Part shown: one piece after another, positions 8,972 through 16,793 of the stretch | Numbering within the stretch: position 1 is the first letter of the stretch | Layout: each line of letters begins with the position of its first letter | From: a virus | DNA length: 64,000 nucleotides | Virus record (IMG/VR): IMGVR_UViG_3300042935_001483 | Location: 1-64,000 of that record | Strand: one strand, 5' to 3' | The notes under the pieces: generated by a model | What the model was told of the DNA's origin: nothing | Databases searched by the model: none | What the model saw: only the letters and a program-made list of their open reading frames with translations | Translations under genes and position numbers: made by a program

Positions 8972-9369
8972 ATAAGACCCTTCATTTGTTCTGTTGTAAT
9001 AGGCTCATCTTCTCGGATGCGAATTATTTTGATTCCTTTTTTAAGTGCCATTTCATTCTTCAACTTATCAACCACAATACTTCTTTTTTGAAATGGATAT
9101 TTACACGCCGCTTCATTCTTTGGATGCCAAAATGCTCCGTCAAATTCAAATAAAATATTTTCATCTGGTAAATAAGCATCATAAAATCTACCACCCATTG
9201 GATATTGCGGAACATAATAAACTCCAATTTCTTTGAGCATAGCGTAATATTTTATTTCAAGAGATGTAAAGTTTGCACTTGGCTTTAATGTTTTTTTTAT
9301 ACCAACATGCTTGAGATGTCTTCGTTCATTTTTAGAAAATATCTGATCTAATATAGAAAAAGGTTTCAT
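8962..9369 (-). CDS. Vsr/DUF559-like endonuclease, probable free-standing homing nuclease
   Basis: 135 residues. Key signature: the substrate-strand region QYPMGGRFYDAYLPDENILFE with an acidic residue in DAYLP and a second in FEFDGAFWHP, then KNEMALKKGIKIIRIRED. This is the layout of Vsr/DUF559 PD-(D/E)XK-like nucleases (Y/F-D-x-hydrophobic, hydrophobic-E-x-D-G, W-H, K-x-x-hydrophobic-A-x-x-x-G-hydrophobic-x-hydrophobic-x-R). Very short stand-alone members in T4-like phages are often mobile homing enzymes. It lies 3 bases after the neck-type gene at 9373-10590 and overlaps the next gene by 10 bases, a tight insertion into a structural operon. A structural role is unlikely. Confidence 0.7.
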   Translation of the reverse strand: MKPFSILDQIFSKNERRHLKHVGIKKTLKPSANFTSLEIKYYAMLKEIGVYYVPQYPMGGRFYDAYLPDENILFEFDGAFWHPKNEAACKYPFQKRSIVVDKLKNEMALKKGIKIIRIREDEPITTEQMKGLIWD

Positions 9370-9372
9370 TTT

Positions 9373-10590
9373 TTAACCAATATAAATTCCCATTGGAACA
9401 CGCGTAAGTGTTTCTTGAATTTGTCGAGACTCTTCTGCACGCAATTCCATTTGAGCTTTGCGACCTGTTGCTTCCAAATTTTCTCTCAACTGTGTAATCA
9501 AATCTGTTTTTTCAGCAGATGCTTCTTGTCTCAATTCGGCACCATCCAATGTAACTTCCGCACCAGGTATTGGAATGGTTGAATATTTTTGACGAACACT
9601 TCCCAGCAGTTCTTTGCACAATGCTAAAAAGTATTTACGAATCCATTGCTTGCCAACACTGTTGATGCCACTGTATGGAATATTATTATACGGAACATTA
9701 CTATAATCACCAATAGTATTTGAGCCAATATACGATCCACTTGAATTGTAAAATGAACCGGAGTTATAAATGCCCTGACTATCTCTGTCTTTAACAAGCA
9801 GATATTCAAAATACATCTTAAAATCATATGTAGGAATTGGAAATATTTTAACTTTATTATTTACAAGTTCAAATCCATATCCGGATTTACGTACCAAGTC
9901 ATTGAATTCAATTGCTTGCATACGCAGCAAGTCTTCAAAGATTGGAGTCATCAAAAATTGAGTAGCGGGAGAATAACCAGCAAATCCCATTTCATTAAGA
10001 ACATTACTATAGCTCATGCCCGTCATGCTGAATGGATCATATATACGAGCAGCCGCCGGGGGAGCATTGTGAAAAATTCTGCGAATTTCAATTCTATCAA
10101 AACTTTCACTCACATCTCCCCACAATGCTTGCAGGTCATATGATTGTTGTCCTTGTTGCACATGAACATAACCTTTTTTCCAATCAACATTTCCACCCAC
10201 ACCAAATTCCGTTCCATAACCTTGTGCGAGTTTGATTAGATGTGGCAATCCACTGCCAGCAACATTTGTTTGAGTAAGATTTACATTTGCATTACTGCCC
10301 TGTAATACACCAATATTATTACGAATATTAAATTGATTTACTTGTGCGCCATATTCATTCACAGCTTCTTCAAAACATGCATAAAAATTTACATCTATCA
10401 TTTCAATATCAACAATAGGATAGCCCAAACGAGTTGCTGCCCATTTTGCAGCATTTGGTGCTTCTGTTTTGAACTGCACATCGGTTTCATAAAAACCAAA
10501 TGGAGTGCTTCCGGTTGTGATAGCGGAACCAGAACCGGGCCAGCGGTTTCTATCTTGGTCAATATTGTAATTAATCGATGTATCTGCCAT
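9373..10590 (-). CDS. Neck protein, gp13-like candidate
   Basis: 406 residues from the ATG at 10590 (MADTSINYNIDQDRN); the longer frame adds 13 residues but the ATATTTATA motif sits 4 bases before this ATG, which decides the start. The body has the mix of helices expected of head-completion proteins: a short segment TRLGYPIVDIEMIDVNFYACFEEAVNEYG near residues 55-83, a DLLRMQAIEFND helix near 230-240 and a helical charged C-terminus after 330 (EVTLDGAELRQEASAEK). By position, immediately before connector and gp15-like genes, it fits T4 gp13 (309 residues), but it is longer and the assignment rests on context plus pattern. Confidence 0.5.
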   Translation of the reverse strand: MADTSINYNIDQDRNRWPGSGSAITTGSTPFGFYETDVQFKTEAPNAAKWAATRLGYPIVDIEMIDVNFYACFEEAVNEYGAQVNQFNIRNNIGVLQGSNANVNLTQTNVAGSGLPHLIKLAQGYGTEFGVGGNVDWKKGYVHVQQGQQSYDLQALWGDVSESFDRIEIRRIFHNAPPAAARIYDPFSMTGMSYSNVLNEMGFAGYSPATQFLMTPIFEDLLRMQAIEFNDLVRKSGYGFELVNNKVKIFPIPTYDFKMYFEYLLVKDRDSQGIYNSGSFYNSSGSYIGSNTIGDYSNVPYNNIPYSGINSVGKQWIRKYFLALCKELLGSVRQKYSTIPIPGAEVTLDGAELRQEASAEKTDLITQLRENLEATGRKAQMELRAEESRQIQETLTRVPMGIYIG

Positions 10591-10594
10591 ATTA

Positions 10595-10603
10595 TATAAA
10601 TAT
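10595..10603 (-). promoter_or_regulatory. ATATTTATA motif upstream of the gp13-like gene
   Basis: Coding-strand ATATTTATA, only 4 bases before the ATG at 10590. It faces away from an identical motif on the plus strand at 10664-10672. Confidence 0.45.
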
Positions 10604-10663
10604 GTAGATGCTGTGTGTTTGTGCCGCAATATTTATTATAGAAGGATAATAACCGTCTGGCTT

Positions 10664-10672
10664 ATATTTATA
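10664..10672 (+). promoter_or_regulatory. ATATTTATA motif upstream of the lysozyme gene (plus strand)
   Basis: Here the motif lies on the plus strand, 4 bases before the ATG at 10677. Because this gene is in the opposite direction to all others, it shows that the motif is oriented with the gene: ATATTTATA reads in the coding direction. Confidence 0.5.
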
Positions 10673-10676
10673 ATAT

Positions 10677-11336
10677 ATGAGTATAATAAAGCTGAGAGAT
10701 TTGTTGCATGAAATTCAATTAAAAGAAGCCATGGCAGACCAACCGCCCCCAGTAACGTTTGTTATGCCACCAGCACAACATGCATATGCACAGCCAGCGG
10801 GGGATGGCGCAGGAAAGCCATATACTCAGCATAATATTGATTTCAGTGACACTGGTGACACAGGCAACTTAAATACTCGTGTTGTGAATATAATCAAACA
10901 ATTTGAAAACAACATCAACAATCCAAAGGGTGGATATAACAAGGCCAAGAAATTATGGTTTCCACATAAAAGTGTTGAAGGCGGCAGTGACACAATTGCT
11001 TATGGTCACAAAATTCAACCAAATGAAGATTTTAGCAAAGGTATAACTGACGATGATGCATTAAAATTACTTGAAAAAGACGCCGGTAAAAAGATTGATG
11101 TTGCCAAAAAACATATAGAAAAATTTGATAGTATGCCATTGACTGTAAGAATTGCAACAATCAATGCATTATATCGTGGTGACATGGGACCAAAAACAAT
11201 AAAGTTGTTGAACCAAAACAAGTTTGCTGATGCTGCAAAGGAATATTTAAACCACAGAGAATATCGCAGCACAAACAATCGTGGTGTAAAAAAACGTATG
11301 GACTGGAACGCTGCGGTATTTAAAGCAGCTGGTTAA
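10677..11336 (+). CDS. Lysozyme (T4-type muramidase) with a head-targeting-like N-terminus
   Basis: 219 residues, the only clear plus-strand gene. Residues about 66-215 form a lysozyme domain: Glu77 in IIKQFEN, then SVEGGSDTIAYGHKI (99-113), corresponding to the catalytic Glu and the (D/E)...T-I-G-x-GH segment of T4 lysozyme, then a helical lobe with DDDALKLLEKD and LTVRIATINALYRG. It would cut peptidoglycan. There is no signal peptide. The N-terminus (MSIIKLRDLLHEIQLKE|AMADQ) is an amphipathic helix ending in a perfect L-x-E|A site like the T4 capsid-targeting signal, followed by a Pro/Gln/Ala-rich linker (20-60). This suggests packaging in the head or virion. Its stop is one base from the stop of the convergent nuclease gene. 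Confidence 0.85.
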   Translation: MSIIKLRDLLHEIQLKEAMADQPPPVTFVMPPAQHAYAQPAGDGAGKPYTQHNIDFSDTGDTGNLNTRVVNIIKQFENNINNPKGGYNKAKKLWFPHKSVEGGSDTIAYGHKIQPNEDFSKGITDDDALKLLEKDAGKKIDVAKKHIEKFDSMPLTVRIATINALYRGDMGPKTIKLLNQNKFADAAKEYLNHREYRSTNNRGVKKRMDWNAAVFKAAG

Positions 11337-11337
11337 A

Positions 11338-12132
11338 TTATTTCTTTGTTAAGCTAGACCAATCTTTTTGATCTGCTTTTGACTTTTCCAATTCATTTTG
11401 TTGTTTTTCTGACAATTTTGGATTGAAATTTATTTCAGTCTTGACTTCTATCTCTGATATGGATACAATATATTTATGAAGGTCTTCAACGGGCAGTGGA
11501 GCATTGGGAAACATAAATGCAATAGCTTTATTTGACTTTGCATCTACAATAACTTTCCACATATAATCTGGAATACCAACTTTGTTATTACCAATTTCTT
11601 TATATCCTTTGTTATAAAATGTGCCAGTTATAACATATACATCTTTGCCTTCAATTACCCAATTTCTGACAGCAGTTTCCAATTGTTTCCAAATTCCTCT
11701 ATTATGATTAGGAACTTGAGGAACCATATTAGAAAGAAAGAAACTTTCACTCATAACATCATCATTTTGAGTATTGTCTCCAGCGGGCACAAGATGACCA
11801 CGATCAAATGGATTTCCAGCATAATCACTTAATAATGATTGATGTTGTTTTGCTATTTCTGGATCTGGTCTAAAATCATCTTTACGTTTTGATTTTCCAT
11901 TGATCTTTTCAAGTGTTGGATGTTCTACAACATACTCAGCTGTTTTGGTATCATAACGATAATGTATAGCATAATTCTTTTTGATTATATACTGAGTATC
12001 TTTTACAATTTTGCTGATTGGCGCACCATTCACAACAAATTGAGATGCCTTATCATCAATTGGATTGGCAACCAAAACAGTAACCAATGTTAACAAACAC
12101 AATGAATAGTAATATATTTTCTTCATAAGCAT
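11338..12132 (-). CDS. Secreted DNA/RNA non-specific endonuclease (NucA/Serratia family)
   Basis: 264 residues (ATG at 12132, with a second possible ATG two codons later). The N-terminus KKIYYYSLCLLTLVTVLVANP is a clear signal peptide, cleaved near residue 22. The mature part has the beta-beta-alpha-metal nuclease signature FDRGHLVPAGDN with the catalytic His at 113, and downstream NMVPQVPNHNRGIWKQLE supplying the metal-binding Asn (about 144). These enzymes cut DNA and RNA without sequence preference using Mg2+. Export to the periplasm or outside is expected. It follows the gp23 terminator and is convergent with the lysozyme. Possible roles are degradation of incoming competitor DNA or released DNA, but this is inference. 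Confidence 0.9.
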   Translation of the reverse strand: MLMKKIYYYSLCLLTLVTVLVANPIDDKASQFVVNGAPISKIVKDTQYIIKKNYAIHYRYDTKTAEYVVEHPTLEKINGKSKRKDDFRPDPEIAKQHQSLLSDYAGNPFDRGHLVPAGDNTQNDDVMSESFFLSNMVPQVPNHNRGIWKQLETAVRNWVIEGKDVYVITGTFYNKGYKEIGNNKVGIPDYMWKVIVDAKSNKAIAFMFPNAPLPVEDLHKYIVSISEIEVKTEINFNPKLSEKQQNELEKSKADQKDWSSLTKK

Positions 12133-12168
12133 GGTATAATATATATTATATATACGGTATAAGTTATG

Positions 12169-12300
12169 CTATGATATATTCATTTCATATTTTAGATGAC
12201 CACAATCCCATATACGATCATATCTTAATTTTCTCATTATTTCTGGTTCTGTCATAGATTCTGGCAATCCATATTTTGCTCCTTGATGTGGAATAATTAT
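12169..12300 (-). pseudogene. Possible decayed gene fragment
   Basis: The minus-strand frame ends at a stop codon at 12169-12171 and is preceded by an in-frame TGA just beyond 12300. It codes for 43 protein-like residues (beginning IIPHQGAKYGLPE, ending IWDCGHLKYEMNIS) with no start codon near its beginning; the first in-frame ATG (12255) leaves only 28 residues. It lies between the capsid terminator and the nuclease gene. It could be the tail of a lost gene or a very small gene with an unusual start. Confidence 0.25.
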
Positions 12301-12340
12301 TCACACAAACAGAAAAAACGCAAAATAAATAAACAAAAAA

Positions 12341-12362
12341 AGACCGCCCGAAAGGGCGGTCT
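12341..12362. terminator. Bidirectional intrinsic terminator after the capsid gene
   Basis: Perfect 9-base-pair stem AGACCGCCC/GGGCGGTCT with a GAAA tetraloop, flanked by A-rich DNA on the left and T-rich DNA on the right, so it can end transcripts on either strand. It lies 32 bases after the stop of gp23 and ends the head-module transcript. Confidence 0.95.
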
Positions 12363-12394
12363 TTTTATAAAATCTCTTTTTAAGAGATGAACTA

Positions 12395-14008
12395 TTAAAC
12401 TTCGTTGAGGTTGCCGATGATGATTTTGCCGTAAAACTCAGGTCTTATCATCTTCTTGGCATAACGTGTCATTACGCCACGACGTGGTGTAAAGTTCACT
12501 GGGTCATACACCAACGGTGTTTGAATCAGTGGGATGTATGGAGCGTACACAGCGCCGGTTTCTAGGAAGTTTGTTCCACGGAAACCTACCAACATAACAT
12601 TGTCTGTCATGTATGGGTTCTTGTATACTGTCCAACGGTTGCTCAGAGCGCCAACTTTGGCCACACCCATTGCGAACTTGGCTTGGTCGCCGTCCGTGTT
12701 GGTGCTGAAGCCTGGAATGGATTCAATGATTGTAGCAACGTCTGGGGAGCAAACTAGGAAGTTTGCACCACCGCGCAGTGTCAATTGGTGAATCTTGTTC
12801 GAGACCTTTTGGATCTTGTTGCCCAAGGTTTGGAACCATGTGCTCTTGACATATGCAGTGCGGTTGGCAGCTGTGTCCTTGAACAGACGGGTTGTCACGT
12901 CATATTCAGATCCAATGCGTGCAGACCAGAAGTCGGTTGTGGTCGCCGGAGCATTGGTGATCAACATGTCAAGGATTTCTAGGTCGATTTCCATTGAAAC
13001 ATATTCCGATAGAAGAGCCGTCAATTCGGCTTCAGCATCGATGCTGTGGTATGCATTCAAGTCTTGGGCCAATTCTGGTGTCCAGACGGCTTTCAGCTTG
13101 CGGGTCTTAGCTACAATAGCTTCGCTCTTCAGTTCCAAGTTAACTTCTGGAATTCCGATGTCGTCTGCAACACCTGTGGTGTTTGGCAATCCGTCACCTT
13201 TATCTTCGAAGTCGCCACGACTTGCGTCGCCCGGTTGTTTGTGATATCCAACTAGAGAGTTTCCACTGATGGCTGATCCAGAAACGTAAAAGATTACGCT
13301 TGTACCAGAAACTCGTGTAAACGCAGGATAGAAATCGACGATGCCCGAACCAGAAACGGTAAACGCACGAGCGCCATTGGCGTCGAAATTTGTTCCACTC
13401 AACGATACAGTAACGGATTGGATTCCGCCGTTTGACAATGAAGCACTCAGTTCTTCAGTGAAGTTGATGTTTTCCCAAGTTGGAGCATTTGCTGTGCTAA
13501 GAGAACCTGTGACCATAGCTGGTGTTGCGAGAACATCATTGATGGTGTAACCGAAACGACCTTGGCCATATAGACCGTTGGTTGCGCTGTCGGTAGAACC
13601 CAATTTAGTACCTGTTCCACCGAACAAAGAATTGTCCTTGAAACTTGGCTTGCCAGATTGGCCAGAACCATACTTGAAGTCCAGATAGAACACCAGACCA
13701 GAAGGAAGATTCATTGGTTGAACCGACACGAATTCCTTCGCGGCGATTTCTGCGAAAACACGACGAACTAGTGGGAGAGCAACGCCAGCCCATTGTTCGG
13801 AGTTCGATGAAGTACCCGTGCGGGTTGCTTCGTCGATCAGTTGTTTTGCTTGATTTTCCAGAAGGATGGACATGTGTGACTTTTCCATGTCGCTCTTGAT
13901 GCCTTCTAGAAGTCCGGTCTTTTCCCACTTGGAGACAAGACCGCGAGTTTCGGTCATGAGCTTAACCATTGGATTGGTTGTCTCAGTTAGTAATGATTTA
14001 ATTGACAT
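12395..14008 (-). CDS. 23: Major capsid protein gp23
   Basis: 537 residues, close to T4 gp23 (521). The N-terminal 60 residues are helical and charged (SIKSLLTETTNPMVKLMTETRG...), and the best prohead-protease site is QLIDE|ATRTG after Glu60, at nearly the same place as the T4 cut after residue 65. Then follow conserved capsid segments (EQWAGVALPLVRRVFAEIAAKEFVSVQPM, about 71-99) and, near the end, PRRGVMTRYAKKMIRPEFYG. It forms the hexamers of the head shell with an HK97-like fold. A good AGGA lies before the ATG. Codons are noticeably GC-richer than in the flanking genes, as expected of the most highly expressed gene. It is the last gene before a strong terminator. Confidence 0.95.
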   Translation of the reverse strand: MSIKSLLTETTNPMVKLMTETRGLVSKWEKTGLLEGIKSDMEKSHMSILLENQAKQLIDEATRTGTSSNSEQWAGVALPLVRRVFAEIAAKEFVSVQPMNLPSGLVFYLDFKYGSGQSGKPSFKDNSLFGGTGTKLGSTDSATNGLYGQGRFGYTINDVLATPAMVTGSLSTANAPTWENINFTEELSASLSNGGIQSVTVSLSGTNFDANGARAFTVSGSGIVDFYPAFTRVSGTSVIFYVSGSAISGNSLVGYHKQPGDASRGDFEDKGDGLPNTTGVADDIGIPEVNLELKSEAIVAKTRKLKAVWTPELAQDLNAYHSIDAEAELTALLSEYVSMEIDLEILDMLITNAPATTTDFWSARIGSEYDVTTRLFKDTAANRTAYVKSTWFQTLGNKIQKVSNKIHQLTLRGGANFLVCSPDVATIIESIPGFSTNTDGDQAKFAMGVAKVGALSNRWTVYKNPYMTDNVMLVGFRGTNFLETGAVYAPYIPLIQTPLVYDPVNFTPRRGVMTRYAKKMIRPEFYGKIIIGNLNEV

Positions 14009-14040
14009 AATATTATCCTGTAATTTTTGTTGTTGATTTT

Positions 14041-15426
14041 TTAACTGCGAATACCCGCCAACTTCTTAAAGCGGTTGGCCATTTCGGCACCTTCTGTAAG
14101 AACTATTGGTTTTGTAGGCTTTGTTGATGCAATTGGTTTGCTGGCAAGTCCTTCGGTGATGGTTTTGACTGTACCAGACATTTGCTTCTTTACAGGAGCA
14201 GCTTGTACGGTCTTTTTTCCACCGAAATTAAATGATTCGGCCAGTGTAGCATAAACAAGCTTTGCTTCACGAATTGATTTCGTGAGATCAAAGCTTTCGA
14301 TTACTTTCATTTTTTGCTCATTGTTTAGGCTGGTCTGTTTGAACAATTTGTTCGTGTAGAGAAGCTTTGCATTGAGCAGGTTCACTTCATTGATCTGGGT
14401 CCGTAGATATTCGACTGCGCTACGGTATTCTGCTAGTTCCTTTTTCAACGAAATATTTTCTTTGACGGTTTCTTTTTCTTCATCGTCGTCTTTTGATTTA
14501 CCAGCTTTCTTAGCTTGGTAATCGGCCAGACCTTTTGGAAGTTTGCCTTCTTCGATTTCCTCGTCATCGGCATCTTCGTCCGTTTCGGATAGAAGTTCGT
14601 TCAGGTCAATTTCTTCTTCGGCTCCTGTTTCGTGGGCTTCTGGGGTTTCTGCACCGTGCATTTCTTGCATGCCATTATCGTTATTTAAGCCGTCTTCCAA
14701 TTCCTTTAGGATTTCATCCAAAGAAGCTTCATCAACTTCTTCGTTTTCCTTCAAGGCTGCTGTGTCATTGTCATATCCACCGTTGGATACTTCATTTCCT
14801 TGACCTTGTGGATCATCAGTCTTGTGACCAGTTGTGGTCTTGGTGTAGTCTGAAGACGCTTTTGCGTTTTTCTTGGTAGCTGATAAAGAACCCTTGGTTC
14901 CGCCGATTGCGGTTCCAACTGACTTTACCATATTTTTACCCGGATCTTCGGTATTGTGACCCTTGGTGGTCTTCTTGTAATCACCAGAAGCCTTTTCGCC
15001 TTCAGCCATATATCCAGCGTCTTCGCCAATTTCGCCTTCAAGTTCGGACAATTCAGCTTCGTCACCAACAGGTGTGGACGACATCTCAGCCGATGGTTCT
15101 TCAACTGGAGCACCCATAGCTGCGTCTTGAGCAGCATCGGCGTGACCTTCTGGTGCGCCGCCCGCTGCCATAGCCATATCTTGCGCGGCATCGGCGTGAA
15201 CTTCACCACCACCCATATCGTCGGTTGGCAATGGAGCTTCCGGTGCTGGGGCTTGTGTGGTTTCGGGAGCTTCTTCGTCCCCTTCAATTTCTTGCTTTAG
15301 CTTTTCAGCTAGCATGCTTTGTATTTTTGGTGTGAATGCTTCTTCCAATGCAGCTTTGGCATTGGCTAGGGCAGTAGCACGCACCGCTTTTGCGTCTGCG
15401 ATAGCTTGTTTTAATAGATCTGACAT
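14041..15426 (-). CDS. 22: Prohead scaffold (core) protein, gp22-like
   Basis: 461 residues, very acidic and low in complexity in the middle (Ala/Glu/Asp/Pro/Gly), helical at both ends, placed directly upstream of gp23 as gp22 is in T4 (269 residues). It contains internal duplications: HADAAQD occurs twice, and the block ASGDYKKTTKGHNTEDP is repeated as ASSDYTKTTTGHKTDDP. Several likely gp21-type cut sites are present (ALEE|AF near 30, and VLTE|GAEMANRFKKLAGI at the C-terminus). The core protein fills the prohead and is cut into peptides during maturation. It shares higher GC content with gp23 and lies 32 bases upstream of it. Confidence 0.75.
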   Translation of the reverse strand: MSDLLKQAIADAKAVRATALANAKAALEEAFTPKIQSMLAEKLKQEIEGDEEAPETTQAPAPEAPLPTDDMGGGEVHADAAQDMAMAAGGAPEGHADAAQDAAMGAPVEEPSAEMSSTPVGDEAELSELEGEIGEDAGYMAEGEKASGDYKKTTKGHNTEDPGKNMVKSVGTAIGGTKGSLSATKKNAKASSDYTKTTTGHKTDDPQGQGNEVSNGGYDNDTAALKENEEVDEASLDEILKELEDGLNNDNGMQEMHGAETPEAHETGAEEEIDLNELLSETDEDADDEEIEEGKLPKGLADYQAKKAGKSKDDDEEKETVKENISLKKELAEYRSAVEYLRTQINEVNLLNAKLLYTNKLFKQTSLNNEQKMKVIESFDLTKSIREAKLVYATLAESFNFGGKKTVQAAPVKKQMSGTVKTITEGLASKPIASTKPTKPIVLTEGAEMANRFKKLAGIRS

Positions 15427-15517
15427 AATAGTTTTTATCTTTTTGGTTGATGAAACTATTAGAGTTTCAAGATGGTTGTTATTATCTTCGCATCAAAGAA
15501 TGACGCATTTTATAATA

Positions 15518-15526
15518 AATAAATAT
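15518..15526 (-). promoter_or_regulatory. ATATTTATT motif upstream of the scaffold-capsid pair
   Basis: Coding-strand ATATTTATT, about 91 bases before the scaffold ATG, in the 144-base gap after the gene at 15571-16020. It could drive scaffold and capsid expression; unlike most sites it leaves a real leader. Confidence 0.35.
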
Positions 15527-15570
15527 ATAGATATGTACGAAAAATATAAATTATTTACTTATTTTATAAT

Positions 15571-16020
15571 TTATTCAGCCTTTTTAATTTTGGAAATTGC
15601 AGGTGCAAGTCCCTCATTGAGATCATTAATCTCAAAATAACGACCCAGTAAATGCCCACCATCTTCATACAAAGACTCCATGCGCTGCTGCATAACATGT
15701 GCATCTTTGGCCAACTTATTAAATTCTTCCGAAACTTTGCGAAGTTGTTTCATATTTTCAGAAACAGTTCGTTTATCAAACCAATCCTCGGTTTCTGTCA
15801 TAGTAAATTTTTCAGCAGATTCTGTAATTTTTGCCAGAGTGTGCGCAATTTCCATTAAATTATATTCGCGGCGAAGTTGACCACCATATTCATTATATCG
15901 ACCAATGGACTCAAGTGCGACTTTCTTCTCTTCATTACTCCATTCGGTTTCTTGATGAACACTATTTGATTGCTCGTCAGCAATTCTTTCAATTAAATAT
16001 TTGAGTTTGAGTGTATTCAT
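15571..16020 (-). CDS. Head-module protein of unknown function
   Basis: 149 residues, predominantly helical and charged. The N-terminus MNTLKLKYLIERIADE|QSN resembles the recurrent amphipathic helix with a terminal Glu found in other head-module proteins of this phage, so it may be a core component cut by the protease. No enzyme motif is visible. It lies 10 bases after the gene at 16030-16752 and before the scaffold gene, in the transcript that makes the prohead core. Function unknown; packaging in the prohead is inferred. Confidence 0.6.
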   Translation of the reverse strand: MNTLKLKYLIERIADEQSNSVHQETEWSNEEKKVALESIGRYNEYGGQLRREYNLMEIAHTLAKITESAEKFTMTETEDWFDKRTVSENMKQLRKVSEEFNKLAKDAHVMQQRMESLYEDGGHLLGRYFEINDLNEGLAPAISKIKKAE

Positions 16021-16029
16021 AATTATATA

Positions 16030-16752
16030 TTATTCAGGAACTTCTTCTGTATTTTCGGGAGTTTCTTCAGCCAATGATTCCATCTTTTCAATTAGTTCTG
16101 GCATGCCATCAACTGTCATATGAAGCGCAGAGTCTGCTTTGAATGCATCAACATCTTTTTTTGTTTTGATATTGAGCCCAGCCATCATCTCTGGAACAAT
16201 AGCATCAAGAGTATTTTTCATAACCGCCGGTGCTACAAGTTTGTTTAATAAAAATGTTATTCCACCTTGAGATGCAAGTCTTATATATCCATGTTTTTTA
16301 AGCTCTTTTTCAGCGGCGGAAGTTTCGGCTTTTGATTTTTCAAGTTCGGCCTTTGCCTTTGTTGCGTCCTGCTTTGCTTTTTCAACATCTTCTGGGGAAG
16401 TATCGTCAACTGGCTTCTCGGATGGTTCTGCAACAGGATTTGGTTTTTTTTCAATTCCACCGGACTTTTTGTTCAATGGCGGCAGAGATTTCTTGGAATC
16501 TTGGTCGCCAGCCGGTGCTTCATCTTTACCTCCTAGTGGTGGTAATCCGCCAGCATCTTCTTCACCAGCATCATCTGCTGGATTCTTTTTTTCATCACCT
16601 TCTTTTTTCAAAGTTTTCTTTGCAACTTTTTTATTTTTCTTGGCTTCTTCAAGAATATTCCAATCAACGCCTGTTATACGACCTTGAGTAGCTTTTTGAG
16701 ATATACCAGAGATAAGTTGTTTTAGAAATGGATTTGTGATTTTGTTGCTCAT
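16030..16752 (-). CDS. Prohead core-type protein, charged
   Basis: 240 residues from the ATG at 16752 (MSNKITNPFLKQLISGISQ); an ATATTTATA motif 5 bases upstream and the stop of the preceding gene at 16794 decide this start over a longer frame. Residues 30-130 are low-complexity Lys/Glu/Asp/Pro with AGGLPPLGG and KSLPPLNKK; 120-150 form a Lys/Ala/Glu coiled-coil-like helix; a more hydrophobic part follows (GITFLLNKLVAPAVMKNTL). The AGGLPPL motif recurs in the C-terminal tail of the portal protein. Composition and position suggest a scaffold/core protein. There is a possible gp21 cut site at WNILEE|AKK. Confidence 0.6.
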   Translation of the reverse strand: MSNKITNPFLKQLISGISQKATQGRITGVDWNILEEAKKNKKVAKKTLKKEGDEKKNPADDAGEEDAGGLPPLGGKDEAPAGDQDSKKSLPPLNKKSGGIEKKPNPVAEPSEKPVDDTSPEDVEKAKQDATKAKAELEKSKAETSAAEKELKKHGYIRLASQGGITFLLNKLVAPAVMKNTLDAIVPEMMAGLNIKTKKDVDAFKADSALHMTVDGMPELIEKMESLAEETPENTEEVPE

Positions 16753-16757
16753 ATTGT

Positions 16758-16766
16758 TATAAATAT
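16758..16766 (-). promoter_or_regulatory. ATATTTATA motif upstream of 16030-16752
   Basis: Coding-strand ATATTTATA, 5 bases before the ATG at 16752. Confidence 0.4.
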
Positions 16767-16793
16767 ATATCAATTTATGTAAATTGTGTAAAA

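Noticed and set aside
12785-13244. Plus-strand open frames across gp23
   Set aside because: The minus-strand frame encodes unmistakable gp23; these are antisense frames favoured by its higher GC.
14535-15300. Plus-strand and alternative minus-strand frames over the scaffold gene
   Set aside because: Caused by the repetitive acidic codons (GAA/GAT) of the gp22-like frame; no protein-like features.
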